This document shows positions 1 through 12,945 of a DNA stretch of 64,000 bases, piece by piece. The notes beneath the pieces are model-generated. The model saw nothing but the letters and a program-made list of their open reading frames with translations. It was not told where the DNA came from and ran no database searches. A program made the position numbers and the translations under genes. The stretch covers positions 26,471,769 to 26,535,768 of the forward strand of contig JAUJPP010000007.1 in the NCBI GenBank assembly GCA_030562195.1, written 5' to 3'. The stretch is from Nipponacmea schrenckii. Lineage: Eukaryota > Mollusca > Gastropoda > Lottiidae. How positions within the stretch are numbered: position 1 is the first letter of the stretch; each line of letters opens with the position of its first letter.

Positions 1-371
1 CGGCATTATGTCAACCATTTAAATGTTCCTAGATCTTTATAAACCGTAAGGGTGGGATTTTCAACCATTTAAAAGTTCCTAGATCCTGATACACCGTTAG
101 TACGGCATTATGTCAACCATTTAAATCCTAGATCCTGATACACCGTTAGGACGGCATTATGTCAACCATTTAAAAGTTCCAAGATCTTTATAAACCGTTA
201 GGGTGGGATTTTTCAGCCATTTAAAAGTTCCTAGATCCTGATACATCGTTAGGACAAGATTTGTCAACTTTTTAAGGTTTCTTTCCTGATATACCGTTAG
301 GACAAGATTTGTCAACCATTTAAAAGTTCCTAGATCCTGGAATACCGTTAGGACGGTATTTGTTAACCATA
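1..371. repeat. Minisatellite, about 52-bp unit, ~7 copies
   Basis: About seven diverged head-to-tail copies of a ~48-52 bp unit are visible. Each contains CAACCATTTAAAAGTTCC, then TAGATCCTGATA, then CCGTTAGGACGG. The array starts at the window edge, so its full length is unknown. Two versions of the unit alternate (GATCTTTATAAACCGT and GATCCTGATACACCGT), which suggests some higher-order structure. No coding role is seen. Confidence 0.9.
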
Positions 372-3300
372 TCTAAATTTGTATATTTCTTCGTATCTGT
401 TTGTTTCTAATTTGGTTTTTAATAATTCATACATCTGCTTTCAGAACTGGCGCCTACGTTATTCAGGTAAGTCAATGTATATAGTATTTAAAACACCGTT
501 CTTAAAAAGACAATCTAGACAAGGAGATACCTGGACGTTTCGCAGAGTTAAATTTTATCACCCTTTAAAATACTCTTGTATATATTTGTAAGTTACTTCT
601 GTGTTTATTAGGAACTGTCAACATTAATAAATATGTTTTTTCATTGTAGACACAGTATGTGCCAAAGAATCCACAGGCACCCCCCACCTTCTTCCAATGT
701 GGAGATGTGACACTTGTCTAAGATAGAAGTACCTTCATCAAAATACTCATTAATGAACATGCAACAGTAATTGAAAACACGAACACCGGTATATCGCCCC
801 TGGCCCGACAAATATGACCCTACCGGTTAAAGGCCAATATCCCATCAGTATGAGTAACTGGTAGGACCAGGTTTATCGGGCTAGCGGTCTCCGTATCACA
901 CACAAGCGCCTTGATATGTCCTTGAAGTCGATTCTTATTTTATTTTGCAAGTACAATCCTATTTTGACTTTCAATAAAGCAGCTAGGACTCGTGCATTGT
1001 TTATTTTATTCATGCATTATTTAAATCAGTTGCTGTAGATGCACATTCAGGTTTTAACAGTGTTTAGCAATTTTTCACTGCCGAACAACTTCCATATATG
1101 TTTTTTGTATTATGAATTAAATACTCAACTAGTGCTAAGTTTTTTTTTCTAATTGAACAAACAGATGCGTCATTTTCAGGGTCAAACTTAATCTTGGCGT
1201 TGTTCATCATATTACAGATTTATATAGAGATAATATAAAGGATAATAAATGTGTGGAAATACGGTATATTTGATATGATATTGTGGTGTTCTGCCGTAAA
1301 AATGTATTGTAAAGGGGTTTCTAAAATTTTACGTGACACTGACAGCATCAATTTGCATCGTCGGATGTTTGTGGTTCCTGCAATTCCACCAAAACTTTGT
1401 GTTTGATGACGTCACTTATCGCAACACAAAGCTGTTTGATTAAAAATTGGATTTGTACAATTGATGTTATAAGTATCCTTGATACACAATTAAGAGAACT
1501 TCTTTAAACAAAAGGCACTCTATTAATCTTGAATGATCCAGGATAGCGATTTCCTGTCCTCTTCGGAAAATTATCTCCCTCGACATGTTTTGTGTCGTGT
1601 ACCAGACTATAGTTTCATAGGTGACTAAAATCTGAGAAGAGAAAACAAACTCTAATTTATCAATCCATATAATATCTGATCCATGACGAACTTTAGTTTC
1701 AGTATAGTGACGAAATAAACTTTATTATAAGTACATTAGGATAGGTAAAATACGTCTATCATTCCGTATTGGGTCAGTCGATTTGCTGGAGGCGAAGCAA
1801 CGCATCCTACCATGATGAACGTATTATTATATTTTTGAGACTTCGATACACTTCCCGACGGAAAAGGTAAGGTTTTTCTATTCGAAATAGGTAGGGTGTC
1901 TTATCAAGGAAAGCCCAGCGCAATAGGCATTCAAGAACACTATGCTACAAAAGCGTATATAGAGGGCAAAACCAGTGTGCTTACCTCAGTTTAAGGCCAT
2001 ATGCCCCCCCCCCCTTTATGCAAAAAATAAATCCTCATCCTCCGTTACTCACGTAGAAATGCCATTACGTCTGTATCAACTTGAGATATTATCGTAATGA
2101 GTAATCGACTCAAGGTGTTTTAGCACCAACAGCTGTTACTTTCAAGCAATAGCAGTGGCTTCATTTTGCTCTTTTAATAATAATACCTATATTTAATGAT
2201 ATAAGTAATTTCGTTATGATTCAATAACATGTTTATTGTAAATTAATAAAGACAAATAGCTATTTGTACGATACGAAATGGCACTTGGTCGTATCCGGTC
2301 AATACAGCTGTATTGTTTTGAATAATGAAGAATTTATTCAAGGTCATCAGATAATATTTAGTTGCTAATACGGTTCTTATAGGTCACCTAAATATGCTTA
2401 GACTAGCAATTGTTATGAGGCATCCATTATACTATGCTATGTTGTCATGCAAATCTATAAAACATTTACCAAAAAATCTTTGGTACCGAACCAACTAAAA
2501 GGTTCTTTTAATTTTAAAGATTATAAAAAAAGTTTTTCGCGGGTCTTAAATTTCTGTAAACAGTATTCAGAAGTAGTGAAAATTCACGAATATCGCATTA
2601 TTTATTTAATAAATACCTCGAACTATGAACTCTCTTTATAATTGTCGTTTCTTTATTTAGCAGGCTCAATAAATGGCGAAGTATCTTTAAATTGATTCTG
2701 AACTCGCATGGATTCGAATTCTCAAATTTCGACCTGTTGTGAACAGTAAAAATTACCCGTTTCTATGACATCATTAGTCAAACAATAATAAATCTGTCCC
2801 ATGAAGCGTTTTGATATCGGAATTTCTGAATTATATTTTGCGTCGTCTACTGTTTTAGTACTTACGTTAGTATTATTCGATAACGTTAAATTAAATTATA
2901 AGAATTACATAAAACGAGAAAAAAAAAAAATAGAAGATAACATCGATAAAACATTTACTGTTCATTTGTCTGGTGGCAATATTGTATTTCAATAAAAGAG
3001 CCATTTAGGAAACATTTAATTAAGGCAAAACTTACTAACAATATTTACTGTCTAGTTATTTTTTTTTTACACTTTCCTAAGGTTATGAGTAAATTAGCAC
3101 TGGTGCATGACCAAAGAGTTTCGAGTGATAATCGATTATATTGTATCATTGATAATGATATCTTCTTCTGAATTTCAACTGTAAAGTTAATGAACACGAA
3201 AACGTGCAGTCTAAATTTGACAAAGGTATGCTGTCTTCTAGTTATTGTCTTTAACAACTGTTTGAACTCAATTTCAGCTAAAAGCAGTTGTTCCGGAAAT

Positions 3301-3984
3301 AAATATCCACTATTAATTAAGTTTAATTTTATGAATTTCAATTAACGAGAGAACCCTCCTGGAAACTTTAGGTTGTTTAAAGAGCAGAAAATTGTATCCA
3401 TACTATGTGTTGGGTATGTAGTCAAATGATTAATTAATAGATACACTTAAGACGGCAAATGCATAAACAAATTACAACAAAACACAAGAACCAAAGATCC
3501 GAACTGCTAAAGGAAACCCTGAGTCAAAAATTGGCAATATACTAGTATTAGTTGCAGCAAATACACTTATCATATAATGACTATTTTTCACTTCTTTTAA
3601 AAACTAAGACAAATGACACACTTAATCATTTTGAGTTGTATATTTTGCTGGAAAATCGTGCAAATGTTAACAATGATGATTGTGTTGGGTTTAAAAGAGA
3701 CATAAGTTTTTAATCTTGTCAAGCACTAAAATTAGAAAGTAGGTCAACAATATAATGACTATGGCATAATAAAATAAATGATGTATAATAAATTTTGACA
3801 GACCACTTATAACTAACAAACACCACCATAAATAATTAAACGCTTCGTTTTAATGTAAATCAGTAGTCGGAGACAAAGCATCACTATTTCATAATTAATA
3901 GGCTAACCCCATCCATTACGCAAAGGGTCTACGTGACTCTCAGGACAAACCACAAAGTGGTATATTGTTGCTGATATCGTAAAC
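372..3984. other. No gene recognised
   Basis: Only short open frames under about 100 codons occur here, with no recognisable domain and no convincing splice structure. The sequence is AT-rich intergenic DNA. A short C-run lies near 2005. Confidence 0.6.
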
Positions 3985-4490
3985 TAAGTAGTTGTTGGTA
4001 GATGACAAGTTTACGTACACTTCCAGCAGATGCTGACATCATATGCTAGATAGTAGTTGGTAGATGACAAATTAGCTATTAACATCCACTTCCAGCAAAT
4101 GCTTATATCGCAAGGTAGTTTTGGTAGATGACAAGTTAACGCCCACTTCCCGCAGATGCTGACATCGTAGACGAGAAAGCTGTTGGTAGATGACAAATGA
4201 ACGTCCACTTTCAGTAGATGCTGACATGGTATACGAGGAAGTTGTTGGTAGATGACAAATAAACGTCCAGTTTCAGTAGATGCTGACATCGTAGACTAGG
4301 AAGACAACGTTCGGTTGTTGTTGGTAGATGACAAGTTAACAGCCATTTCCCGCAGATGCTTATATCACAGACTAAGTAGTTGTTGGAAGATGACAAATTA
4401 ACACCCACTTCCAGCAGATGCTGATATCTGAAACTAACGCCCGCTTCCTGCAAATGCTGAAATTACATTCTTAGTAGTCGTTGATAGATT
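3985..4490. repeat. Minisatellite, about 62-bp unit, ~7 copies
   Basis: The phrase GTTGGTAGATGACAA recurs near 3994, 4057, 4121, 4184, 4245, 4322 and 4383. Each time it is followed by a variant of CCACTTCC(A/C)GCAGATGCTGA. Units are about 60-64 bp, with one expanded unit near 4300. The minus-strand open frames here are translations of the repeat (recurring SICGKW and HLSSTN) and are not a gene. Confidence 0.9.
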
Positions 4491-4808
4491 AACGTATTTA
4501 GTTCCACATGCTTTGTACGAGTCATCATCAGATTAATCTCTCTTTCTTTCGATTTAACTATAGACCGAAATCCAAAACCAAGTATTCCTTAATCTTATTA
4601 CAGTGTAATTATTTTGTAGTAAATATTAAATAGTTAACGTAAGCTTTTCAAAGTCAACATGTCTTTGATTTTGAAAAAATCATGTGCGGATTTAAGCAAA
4701 ATAAACACAAGTTGTCGAAAATTTGTCCTCGATGTATTCTGAAGGTTTCAACTCAAAACATGGAGCTATTTCTGCTCAATACGCGACGAGCACATTCCGT
4801 TCAATATA

Positions 4809-4928
4809 TCTACGTAACAATTATCATTCCGATTTAACTGCCTACGTAACAATTATCATTCCATTTTAACTGCCTACGTAACAATTAGCACACTCCGATT
4901 AAACTGCCTACATAACAACTAGCACATT
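4809..4928. repeat. Short tandem repeat, ~33-bp unit, 3-4 copies
   Basis: CCTACGTAACAATTATCATT, followed by a TTAACTGC tail, repeats three to four times with increasing divergence toward the right end (CCTACATAACAACTAGCACA). The unit is about 33 bp. Confidence 0.8.
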
Positions 4929-7900
4929 ACGAGATTTTTAAACTTTAAATGTCTTAATACAGTTATCAGACCTTTTATCAAAAGCCAACTTACTTGCCAA
5001 TAAAATATTTTAACAACGGGTCTATTCACTATTACATACTTTTCATTTATATATGATACAGAATGACCTATTGTCTAAACAGATTTTGACAGTAAACATG
5101 TATTTTTTCTGTATCTAAAATAAAGATAACTAAATACCATGTGGGATATTGACGTAATATATAATCAGTGGTTTCAAATAAAAGCAAAATATCAACTGGA
5201 ATATTTTCTGAACAAGGTAGGCAGTTATTTATTCCACGGTTTCTTTCTAAGGAGGTGAATGTATTAAAATCATCAAATAATATCAGGATGCAAAATGACA
5301 AAACCTAGCTTTAAATCTAATATCATTGACAAACAACAGTTGCAGTCTAGGGTTCCGGTTCTGCTCATCTTGTGGTTAATCGCAACTTTTCTTTCACGTT
5401 CATTTGAAACTATTTAGATTTGTCGATTTTGTGATGGCCTGAAAGATCCTTTCTTGAGGTAATAAGCTCATACACACGATTTTAATGAGGTTGTTTTTGT
5501 ATCTGTTATGTTCTCCTATATATCCCTCGGAAAGCATGTCCTTGAAATGTTTTGCATCCTTACAAGATTCACGGCAGCATCTGGCATTCATTACGGATAC
5601 ATGTACTAGATAATAATTAGAATGTTAGTAGAAATGACCATTGGAACTCGAATCCTTTCCTTGTAAAATATGGACGGGTGTTAATTTCTGTCACCAAAGT
5701 CATTAATTTTCTATTGAGATTTGTATCTTTAATCCCGTAAATAAAATTTTGTGGTGAATGACATACCATCCTGTACGTCAGTGGTATTAAGTGTACAAAT
5801 CTCGGTCAGGTGAAAAGGATGGTCAAATGACGGTATCTGCTCTATGAGAAATGTAGTGACGGTGAAATCATGTACATGTATATAACATGAAACTAATGGT
5901 ATTATCGTGTTTATGTAAATTTTGCCTGTCTGCACATAATCACTGTTTTCAAGTTTAGTATTCTTTGACACTTAAAATTATGTTAATTTCTAAAAAGCAG
6001 AATTACCTCCCTTGAGATGCGAATTTTTGAGTATTGTCTGTTTTAACTGTACAGCTTCTCAAAGTAGAATTTGAGAGTCAAATCGAGACACGGGATGCGA
6101 CAGGATGCCTGACTGTGAACCTAAGCTGTTATCCTTATATAGTTGTTTTTCCTTTATACTCTCTTCTGACTAGCTCGACTCCCAGATCCAGTTTAGTTCA
6201 GAAAAGTCAGAAGTAGAACTTTATTTCAATGCAAATGTTAGCCTGTGGCCATCTGATCTTGAACTTCACCAGGAAAATAGGCCAATTTCAATGAGACCCT
6301 TAAGCAAACGCTTATAAAATTGTTATGGTATACATTCTTAACCTTGTGGCCATAGGATTTGTTATTTTGATAACTAGAATATCAATTAGCATTTACTTCC
6401 CACAGTTAACGATATTTAAGGTCAGGCACAATACCAGATATACATCTTATTTGTTTTTCACCTTATATTGCCTTGGGACAAAAATGGCTGTGTTATTTCT
6501 GTTGTAAGAAATCGTGAAGTTAGGTAAGGCTACTTGTTAGCTGAATTTGGGTTATGCACACTATAGTTGAACACCTGGACCTTTGCCACCCCCATCCTTA
6601 TACCTTGATTGCAAAAGTTACCTTTCCTAGGTCACACAAGTTTGTTAATGTAACTATTTGATGTAACGATCGTTGGCCAATGCAGTCAAGGTATAAGACA
6701 AAGTTCGTAATAGTTTGACATTGTGAAGATGACCGCTCGGTACCCCAATTGTAGCATCCTAGTTAGATATGTGATTATTCTATTAAGATGGTTATCAGCT
6801 TAATCTTCTATTTGGATCACATTATTTTCTCATTATTTGAATTCAAATTGGGCCAATAATCACAAAGTCCTCATGATACAAACATGTCTATGAAAATTCT
6901 AATATTCTAGTGAACCACTTGGTACATACAAACTAAACTGAATATAAATATCAACAGTAAACAAGATTAGACTAAATCAATTATCGTATGCGCATCATGA
7001 CTCTGGTAGCAATTTATGAAAAAAAAAAAAAAATAAACAGTAAACAACCCCATGGCCAATGTTCTGGAAAAAGGAGAAAATCTTGTGTCATTATTGTCAA
7101 CAAGGTTTTATTTTCTTACGATGAAAATGAAATCATGTTAAAACCACAGGGACAGATCCGTCATTTGTTTATCACATTCAGAAACGGGCTTTTTAGCAAA
7201 ACTCATCAGTAACAGCTCACCGTCAGACTGTGGGTCTTCAATGAATGATCCGCGTTTGAAAGTTTAAATGACGATTTTAAATTTTGAAGACTCGTTGAAA
7301 AAAAGTCTTAATAGAAATAGAAAGTACAATTTCTTATTTGAGGTATTTTTGAAGGAGTTTTGGGATTGTCAAGTATTTCTAATACTTCTTAATACTATTT
7401 TCATACATTCAAAACCAAAACGCCAAAAATAGCGACCTCGCCTTTTTAATATTCATATCAAAATTCTATATCGTTTAGCAAGTGATCTGTAACAGGTAAT
7501 TTACACTGTCGTTATATAATCTATATTAATCAACAGTTAGACTTTTGTATCCTCGCGATAAAAAGCACTTCCGGTATAAGAATTGATGCGAAATCGAACT
7601 CTGGAATCAGTTAGTTTGTTGAGTGTATTTTGACTCAACTTGAACAAAAATCTTGAAGTTGAAAATATTGTTTTTTTTTGTGTAATATTATGAATGGCCA
7701 GGTATAGTTTTGGATAGCTGAGTTGGGATTTGCTTCTTTAAAATATGTACTCGGCTCAAATCGACCAAGATAACAAGCATATATCCCGCTTGTCAAAGTG
7801 ATTCCTCAATGGCTTAAATACAGGTCGTTGTTTGCACGCCATTAATTTTAATAAATTCATGCTAATTATATATACAATGTGTTAATACAAAAACCAATGT

Positions 7901-9337
7901 CATTGGTGGGTCTAACATTAAATCTAATCACTTACAATTAAACTCAATACCTTCTTTTAAGAATAAATTAATCATCTAAAACTTTTGTATTCAGATCCTA
8001 AATCGCTAATAGTAGCAATAAGTAGCTCTTATTGAAATCAATTGACTTATATTGTGATTTATCGCAGGGATCGATTATCCGAGTAGGTGAACTTTGGCAT
8101 CAATACAAAGCCTATTCAAGCGGAGAAATTGGTTTTAAACAAATTAAACTTGTTTGTAACATCATGTTCATTACAAAACGCATTCTATGAAAGTTCAAGC
8201 TGTGTCATTTTGTACTGAAATCAGATAAAAGTTTTAGTTTAATTTTTCACCATGTTTATTTTCAAGTGTATCATATATTTTAATTTTAACGAATTATGTT
8301 TATCATAGTTAATTTACCTACTGGAGACGGGGATAATTTCTCGCTATTTAGTTCGAATAACATTTGAATAGCGTCAGTATTCTGTACTGAAGTTCTAAAT
8401 GTATCAGTCACGAAGATCTTTAGATAGATAATTGTATTGCACCGGATGATTTCAAAATCAACGAACCACTGTCTGAGCCTCAAAAAATCGTAGATCATAC
8501 CAGACTTTTCACAATTTTCTCTAAATATTCTTCGAAATTTCATAACTTAATTTGTTTTTACTTTCCAGATAATATGGTGTGATCTAACATATTATGGTGT
8601 TTGAAGTAATTTAGTCGACGTTCGATGAGATTAAGGTAAGCAGCTGAGTAGATTTAGTCGATATTTCCATCGACGTTTCAGACAATCATACTGATTGTCA
8701 CTGATAATTTCACCAAGATGAGAGATAATTAAATGAAGCGATTTATGTTATTGTAGGATGTCCTAATGATATGCAATCTGAGTGTTCGAGAAGACTAAAT
8801 TGGAATTCTGAGATTTAATGCTTAGAACAATTGATATATATATGATAGGCATCAGAGACCATTTTAAACTGGGCGTCTTGGCGAATCTAATTCACTGCTA
8901 AAGATAAATTTATCGTGCGCCAAAGAAATTATTTACGCATTTAAGATAAATGAATTGAGTGTCAGGGGTATACTTTCGTCGAGCAATCGGAAAAGAGAAT
9001 TGAATTATAACACTGTTATGTTTAAGTGTTAGATCATTTTTGATTAGTCGTCATAAACACTGAATACAATCGCTTACTAAAGGGAGTTCTAAAATATTGA
9101 TGTTGAACACTTGAATATAGACTGAAACTTGAATTGAATAACACTAGTATCTTGCACTTGAGATATTTAAATCAGTTGTCAGAAGTACTTTTGTTAAGCA
9201 ACCAGTACATTTGAGTCAAGCACCTGCGATACTACCAGTCGACCAACTGCGATATAAATGCATATCGGTTTAGTCATTAAGATGCTTGACCATTTCAAGA
9301 GCTGTATATATGTGGCGTCACAATGTAGTTTCGGGAC
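4929..9337. other. No gene recognised; one dispersed-repeat fragment
   Basis: There is no domain-bearing open frame. Around 6600-6735 lies a fragment of a dispersed repeat also seen near 40830-40965 and 56905-56985 (shared GCAGTCAAGGTATAAG and TTGACATTGTGAAGATG). Near 8672-8705 a short palindrome (GACAATCA...TGATTGTC) follows CGACGTTTCA, a pattern often seen in animal mobile-element ends. Nothing else is identifiable. Confidence 0.5.
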
Positions 9338-9600
9338 CTGTGGTGGATCAGTGAGTTAGATTCTTGCTCGCTAACCTAAGAGTTCCGGTTTCATTCCCGG
9401 CAAAGGTCGAGATGAACTTTCGTATTTTCAACACAGTTTCCCCCTGTCAGTGATGTAGGTTTGACATTGAAGATCTTCTTGTTATGCCTATAGATATAAA
9501 TATATTTAGCTGTAGGTATGATTAGAATCGTAGGTATATTCTGAAATCCATATCTTGTAGTCCCTTCGTTTTAGGTTTGGTTGCTGTAGAAACAGATACC
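9338..9600 (+). mobile_element. Candidate tRNA-derived SINE
   Basis: A tRNA-like head carries an A-box-like TGGATCAGTGAG (about 9344-9355) and a B-box-like GGTTTCATTCC (9387-9397) about 32 nt apart, as in pol III promoters of tRNA genes. The following tail (through TGTCAGTGATGTAGGTTTGACATTG) does not fold as part of a tRNA, so a SINE is more likely than a functional tRNA gene. No second copy is in the window, so the right boundary is a guess. Confidence 0.5.
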
Positions 9601-10860
9601 TTTTCTATAGGCCTATGCCTATGTGATTGTATAACGCTGTTATAAAGAACTCTAGGATGAATATCCTAATATCTATACCAAACGTTTCGTGACTGCTTAC
9701 AAAAGGAATAAAAATCTGAGTAACGGTAGATTAGATCCCCTTTCATTATCCCCCTTTCATTTTTTGATCATTGCTTTATCTTGTAAATTTCTCCAGAAGC
9801 AGATAATTTCTTATCAAAATGATGTATGCTGAAATTCATAGCCTAGTCTTTACTAGTGACCTAGGCCAGTGCTTCTATAGGAGAACATCTCTTATAACAC
9901 CCTTGCCTTAATTAAAATGTAAAGCCGATGTAACTGACAAAAATGAGAAAACAAACAACTGTAAAATGGACATATCCTTCAAATTTTGATTGTTTTATGT
10001 CTGTATTTGTTTGAATTTGAAATATTTATGATGACCTATGACCCAGGGTTGTGATTTATTTCATAACTTGTCATATATTATAGTTACCCTGGATATCAAA
10101 TTAGGGTGTATGAAGAATTTCGTACATATTCGCACATTCCTTCTCGTAAAAATATATAAATTTAGTCCGTAGTCCGTGGTGTGTTTGGGCTAATGGCAAT
10201 TGAGGCATGAGTTTTAATATATAATATATGATTTCTTAGGTGGTCCTACGTCAATGTAAATATACCTTCGTATAAATGAGCTACAAATGCGGAAATATTA
10301 GATATTAACAGTATTAAACCTGAGATAGAAACAGCTATTAGAAAACCCAGTGTTACGTTAAACGTATAAAGAATGTTTAAAATTTCCACCGTTTTCACTT
10401 AAGTAGGTAAACGTCGTATATGCCACGTGATTTCAAGACCTCAAATCGAAACGCTTCTACGTACGTTTTGTTTAGTAGATAAAATAACACACATATAGAA
10501 CTCGTGAATACTATATGTTTTCGTTTTCATTGGTTGGTATTCACAATCCCATAGAGGTATTCCGATTAAGAGGATCACTTACACTTTTATGATGTGAACA
10601 ACCACTTATAGCATGGTTTACTATGCCTATAAATAACCTCATGTCAATCTCGAAATAGATGCAGACCGCAGCACGCTAATTTTAAATGACTACTTTTCCT
10701 GGTCAATATTACCGTGTCTGCGGCATAAATCTGACACAATGTTAAATTCTTGTCTAACCGCATAAGGAAAGAATTGTGTTATATAAACACACGTGCTATT
10801 ATTAACATACTAATACCTGTCAATGTCAATTTTAGCGTCATTTTACATACATAATCTCTT
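9601..10860. other. No gene recognised
   Basis: AT-rich intergenic DNA with no supported open frame, splice structure or obvious repeat. Confidence 0.5.
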
Positions 10861-11340
10861 GTCAATCATATTCATAAAAAAATGGAATAGAGCGTATTAG
10901 TGTTGGCTGTTGTCCATACTTTAATTTTGTCAAGTCTGACTATAAACCGTATAATCCTTTAATCTTAACTGCATTGAATGTGCACTGAACAATGTTATTT
11001 AAGAACATGGAGCGTTAAGGTAGACGTTGTTTAGTAAAATGGTCAATGATATCCGCAACTCCAAATACATGTCAAACAAATGTCAGATCGCGTTGTTTGC
11101 TGTCAATCATATTCATAAAATAATGGAATAAAGCGTATTAGTGTTGGCTGTTGTCCATACGTTAATTTTGTCAAGTCTATTAACCGTATAATCCTTTAAT
11201 CTTAACTGCATTGAATGTGCACTGAACAATGTTATTTAAGAACATGGAGCGTTAAGGTAGACGTTGTTTAGTATAATCGTCAATGATATCCGCAACTCCA
11301 AATACCTGTCAAACAAATGTCTGATCGCGATGTTTGCTGA
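10861..11340 (+). repeat. 241-bp tandem duplication carrying a reverse-transcriptase piece
   Basis: Positions 10861-11100 and 11102-11340 are two near-identical direct copies. Both start at GTCAATCATATTCATAAAA and end at a GT(T)GTTTGCTG-type junction. Both contain the same fragment of retrotransposon coding sequence (GTCAATGATATCCGCAACTCC). Only the second copy continues into the full reverse-transcriptase reading frame, at the codons for the catalytic FADD box. Confidence 0.85.
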
Positions 11341-12660
11341 CGACAGCACTTTTTGGAGCAATGGTTACTTATACACAAACCTAAAAGAACGGATGCAACT
11401 ATGCTTTGATCGCTTTGCAAAGTGGGCAAATGACTGGGGATTTAGAATATCCAATGCCAAAACGGTGAGAATGTTGGTCTGCGCAGACCCCCAGGTGACC
11501 GACATGCGACTAGATTTGGATGGCGAGCCTATCCGATTCGTCAGTGATACCAAGCTACTTGGTGTAACTTTCGATAGGAAACTCTCATGGGGACACCACA
11601 TCACAAATATCAAACACAGGTGCCAAGCTTTGCTGAATTTAATGAGAAGTATATCTGGCAATGAATGGGGTGCCAATGTGATGATCTATCGTGCGCTGAT
11701 CCGATCTTGGACTACGGTTCGCAGGCATTCATGACTGCTAAATGCTCCTGCATAAACTTGATATAATACAGCACAAAGCACTCCGCATAGCCACCGGAGG
11801 AGGTATCGGAATAAAAACGGAGTCGCTACTCCAAGATGTTGGTGAGGTCCCTCTCAAACTCCGCAGAGAGGAGCAAGCTCTAAGATACTGGTAAAAAATC
11901 AAGCACTTTTGAGAATCATCTCCCACCTACCTCGAGATCACGAGGTTCAGGCAAGCAAAAAAGAATATAAGCTTTTGGCCAGGCAGTTCGGGAATCCGTT
12001 CGAAAATATGGGCTAGATAGGTTGCCCATCAGAGAGTTTGCTCTCCCCGACTCAACGACTCTTCGAGTTCCCAATCGGGGCTAGTGGATGAAATCAGGCA
12101 AGCGTGGTCATTAATACATAGTCAAGGCAAATCAATCGAGCTGGCATGGATCCCGTCTCATGTTGGCATACAAGGAAATAAGATTGCAGATGAACTCGCA
12201 AAACAAGGACTAGATCTAACGGAAATTGAGCCGATAGACTACAGCTTATCAGAAGTCCGCAGCACGATCGGTAAAAGCATCAAATCTGCATGGGAGGTAA
12301 CTCTCGTGGATGCTGATACGTTTCGCTTCAGACTAAACGATAGCATTAGCAGTTTAAGTAATTTTGCACCATCCCAATCGACAGATCTGTCGATCGGTCG
12401 CTCGTCTGAGAATGATGGGTGAGGTAAGAAATCACAAATACGAACTAAAGCTATGTCCCTGCGGTGAAGCTGGTACCGCAGAACATCTGTTAATCCATTG
12501 TGAGCAATTAAGGGAAGAGAGGCAAAAGCTGGTCGATTTATTGAATAAACGTAAGCTGGACTATAATCTGAAAAACATTCTGTCACATACGGGAGAGGGT
12601 ATGTCGGCAATTTGTGAAGCAGTTTATTATTTCTTAAAAGAAATAGGAATGATCACCTAG
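11264..12660 (+). pseudogene. Non-LTR retrotransposon ORF2 remnant (RT + RNase H + C-terminal CCHC)
   Basis: This is the decayed 3' half of a LINE-type ORF2, the polyprotein that reverse-transcribes the element at its target site. Frame 11264-11734 carries the reverse-transcriptase catalytic box FADDST and the downstream DTKLLGVTFDRKLSWG thumb-like motif. Coding similarity continues in a shifted frame to about 11890 (ALRIATGGGI, LRREEQALRYW). Frame 12084-12422 shows the RNase H C-terminal signature (WIPSHVGIQGN then ADELAK). Frame 12364-12660 ends with a Cys/His cluster (CPCG...EHLLIHC). The N-terminal half of RNase H, with its first catalytic acidic residues, is missing, consistent with an internal deletion near 12080. 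RT plus RNase H suggests the I/R1/LOA/Jockey group of clades; the exact clade is not resolvable by eye. Endonuclease and ORF1 are absent. Frameshifts and stops make it inactive. Confidence 0.85.
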
Positions 12661-12945
12661 GTAGCACATCAGAAGAGCGTCCTGCTCATCTGTCGGTATG
12701 ACGTCGAAAGTGGACTCAGTCTTCAATAAAACATCAAGAAGAATCACAGAAGAAGGACAGATGAAGTCGAAAGAGCACATCGCTCTTTACAGAAGAAGGA
12801 CAGATGAAGTCATAAGAGCACATCGCTCTTTACAAGAAGAAAGAAGGCAGTTATAGAAGAAGAACGAAGAATCAAGATACAGAAGAAGAACGAAGAATCA
12901 AGATACAGAAGAAGATACCATACCTACCAGTCAGTCAGTCAAGGT
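12661..12945 (+). mobile_element. 3' untranslated tail of the RNase H retroelement
   Basis: Directly after the ORF2 stop comes a purine-rich tail with repeated AGAAGAAGGACAGATGAAGT, AGAGCACATCGCTCTTTA and GAAGAACGAAGAATCAAGAT. It closes with AGTCAGTCAGTCAAGG, which may be the element's terminal microsatellite. A diverged second copy of the same tail is at 16579-16920. Confidence 0.75.

Noticed and set aside
1..371. CRISPR-like array
   Set aside because: Repeats are tandem and degenerate, with no unique spacers of constant length, and the DNA is eukaryotic.
4011..4453. Cysteine-rich minus-strand proteins (SICGKW repeats)
   Set aside because: They coincide with the 62-bp minisatellite and have no independent coding support.
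9338..9410. Functional tRNA gene
   Set aside because: Pol III boxes are present, but the acceptor and anticodon stems do not pair convincingly.
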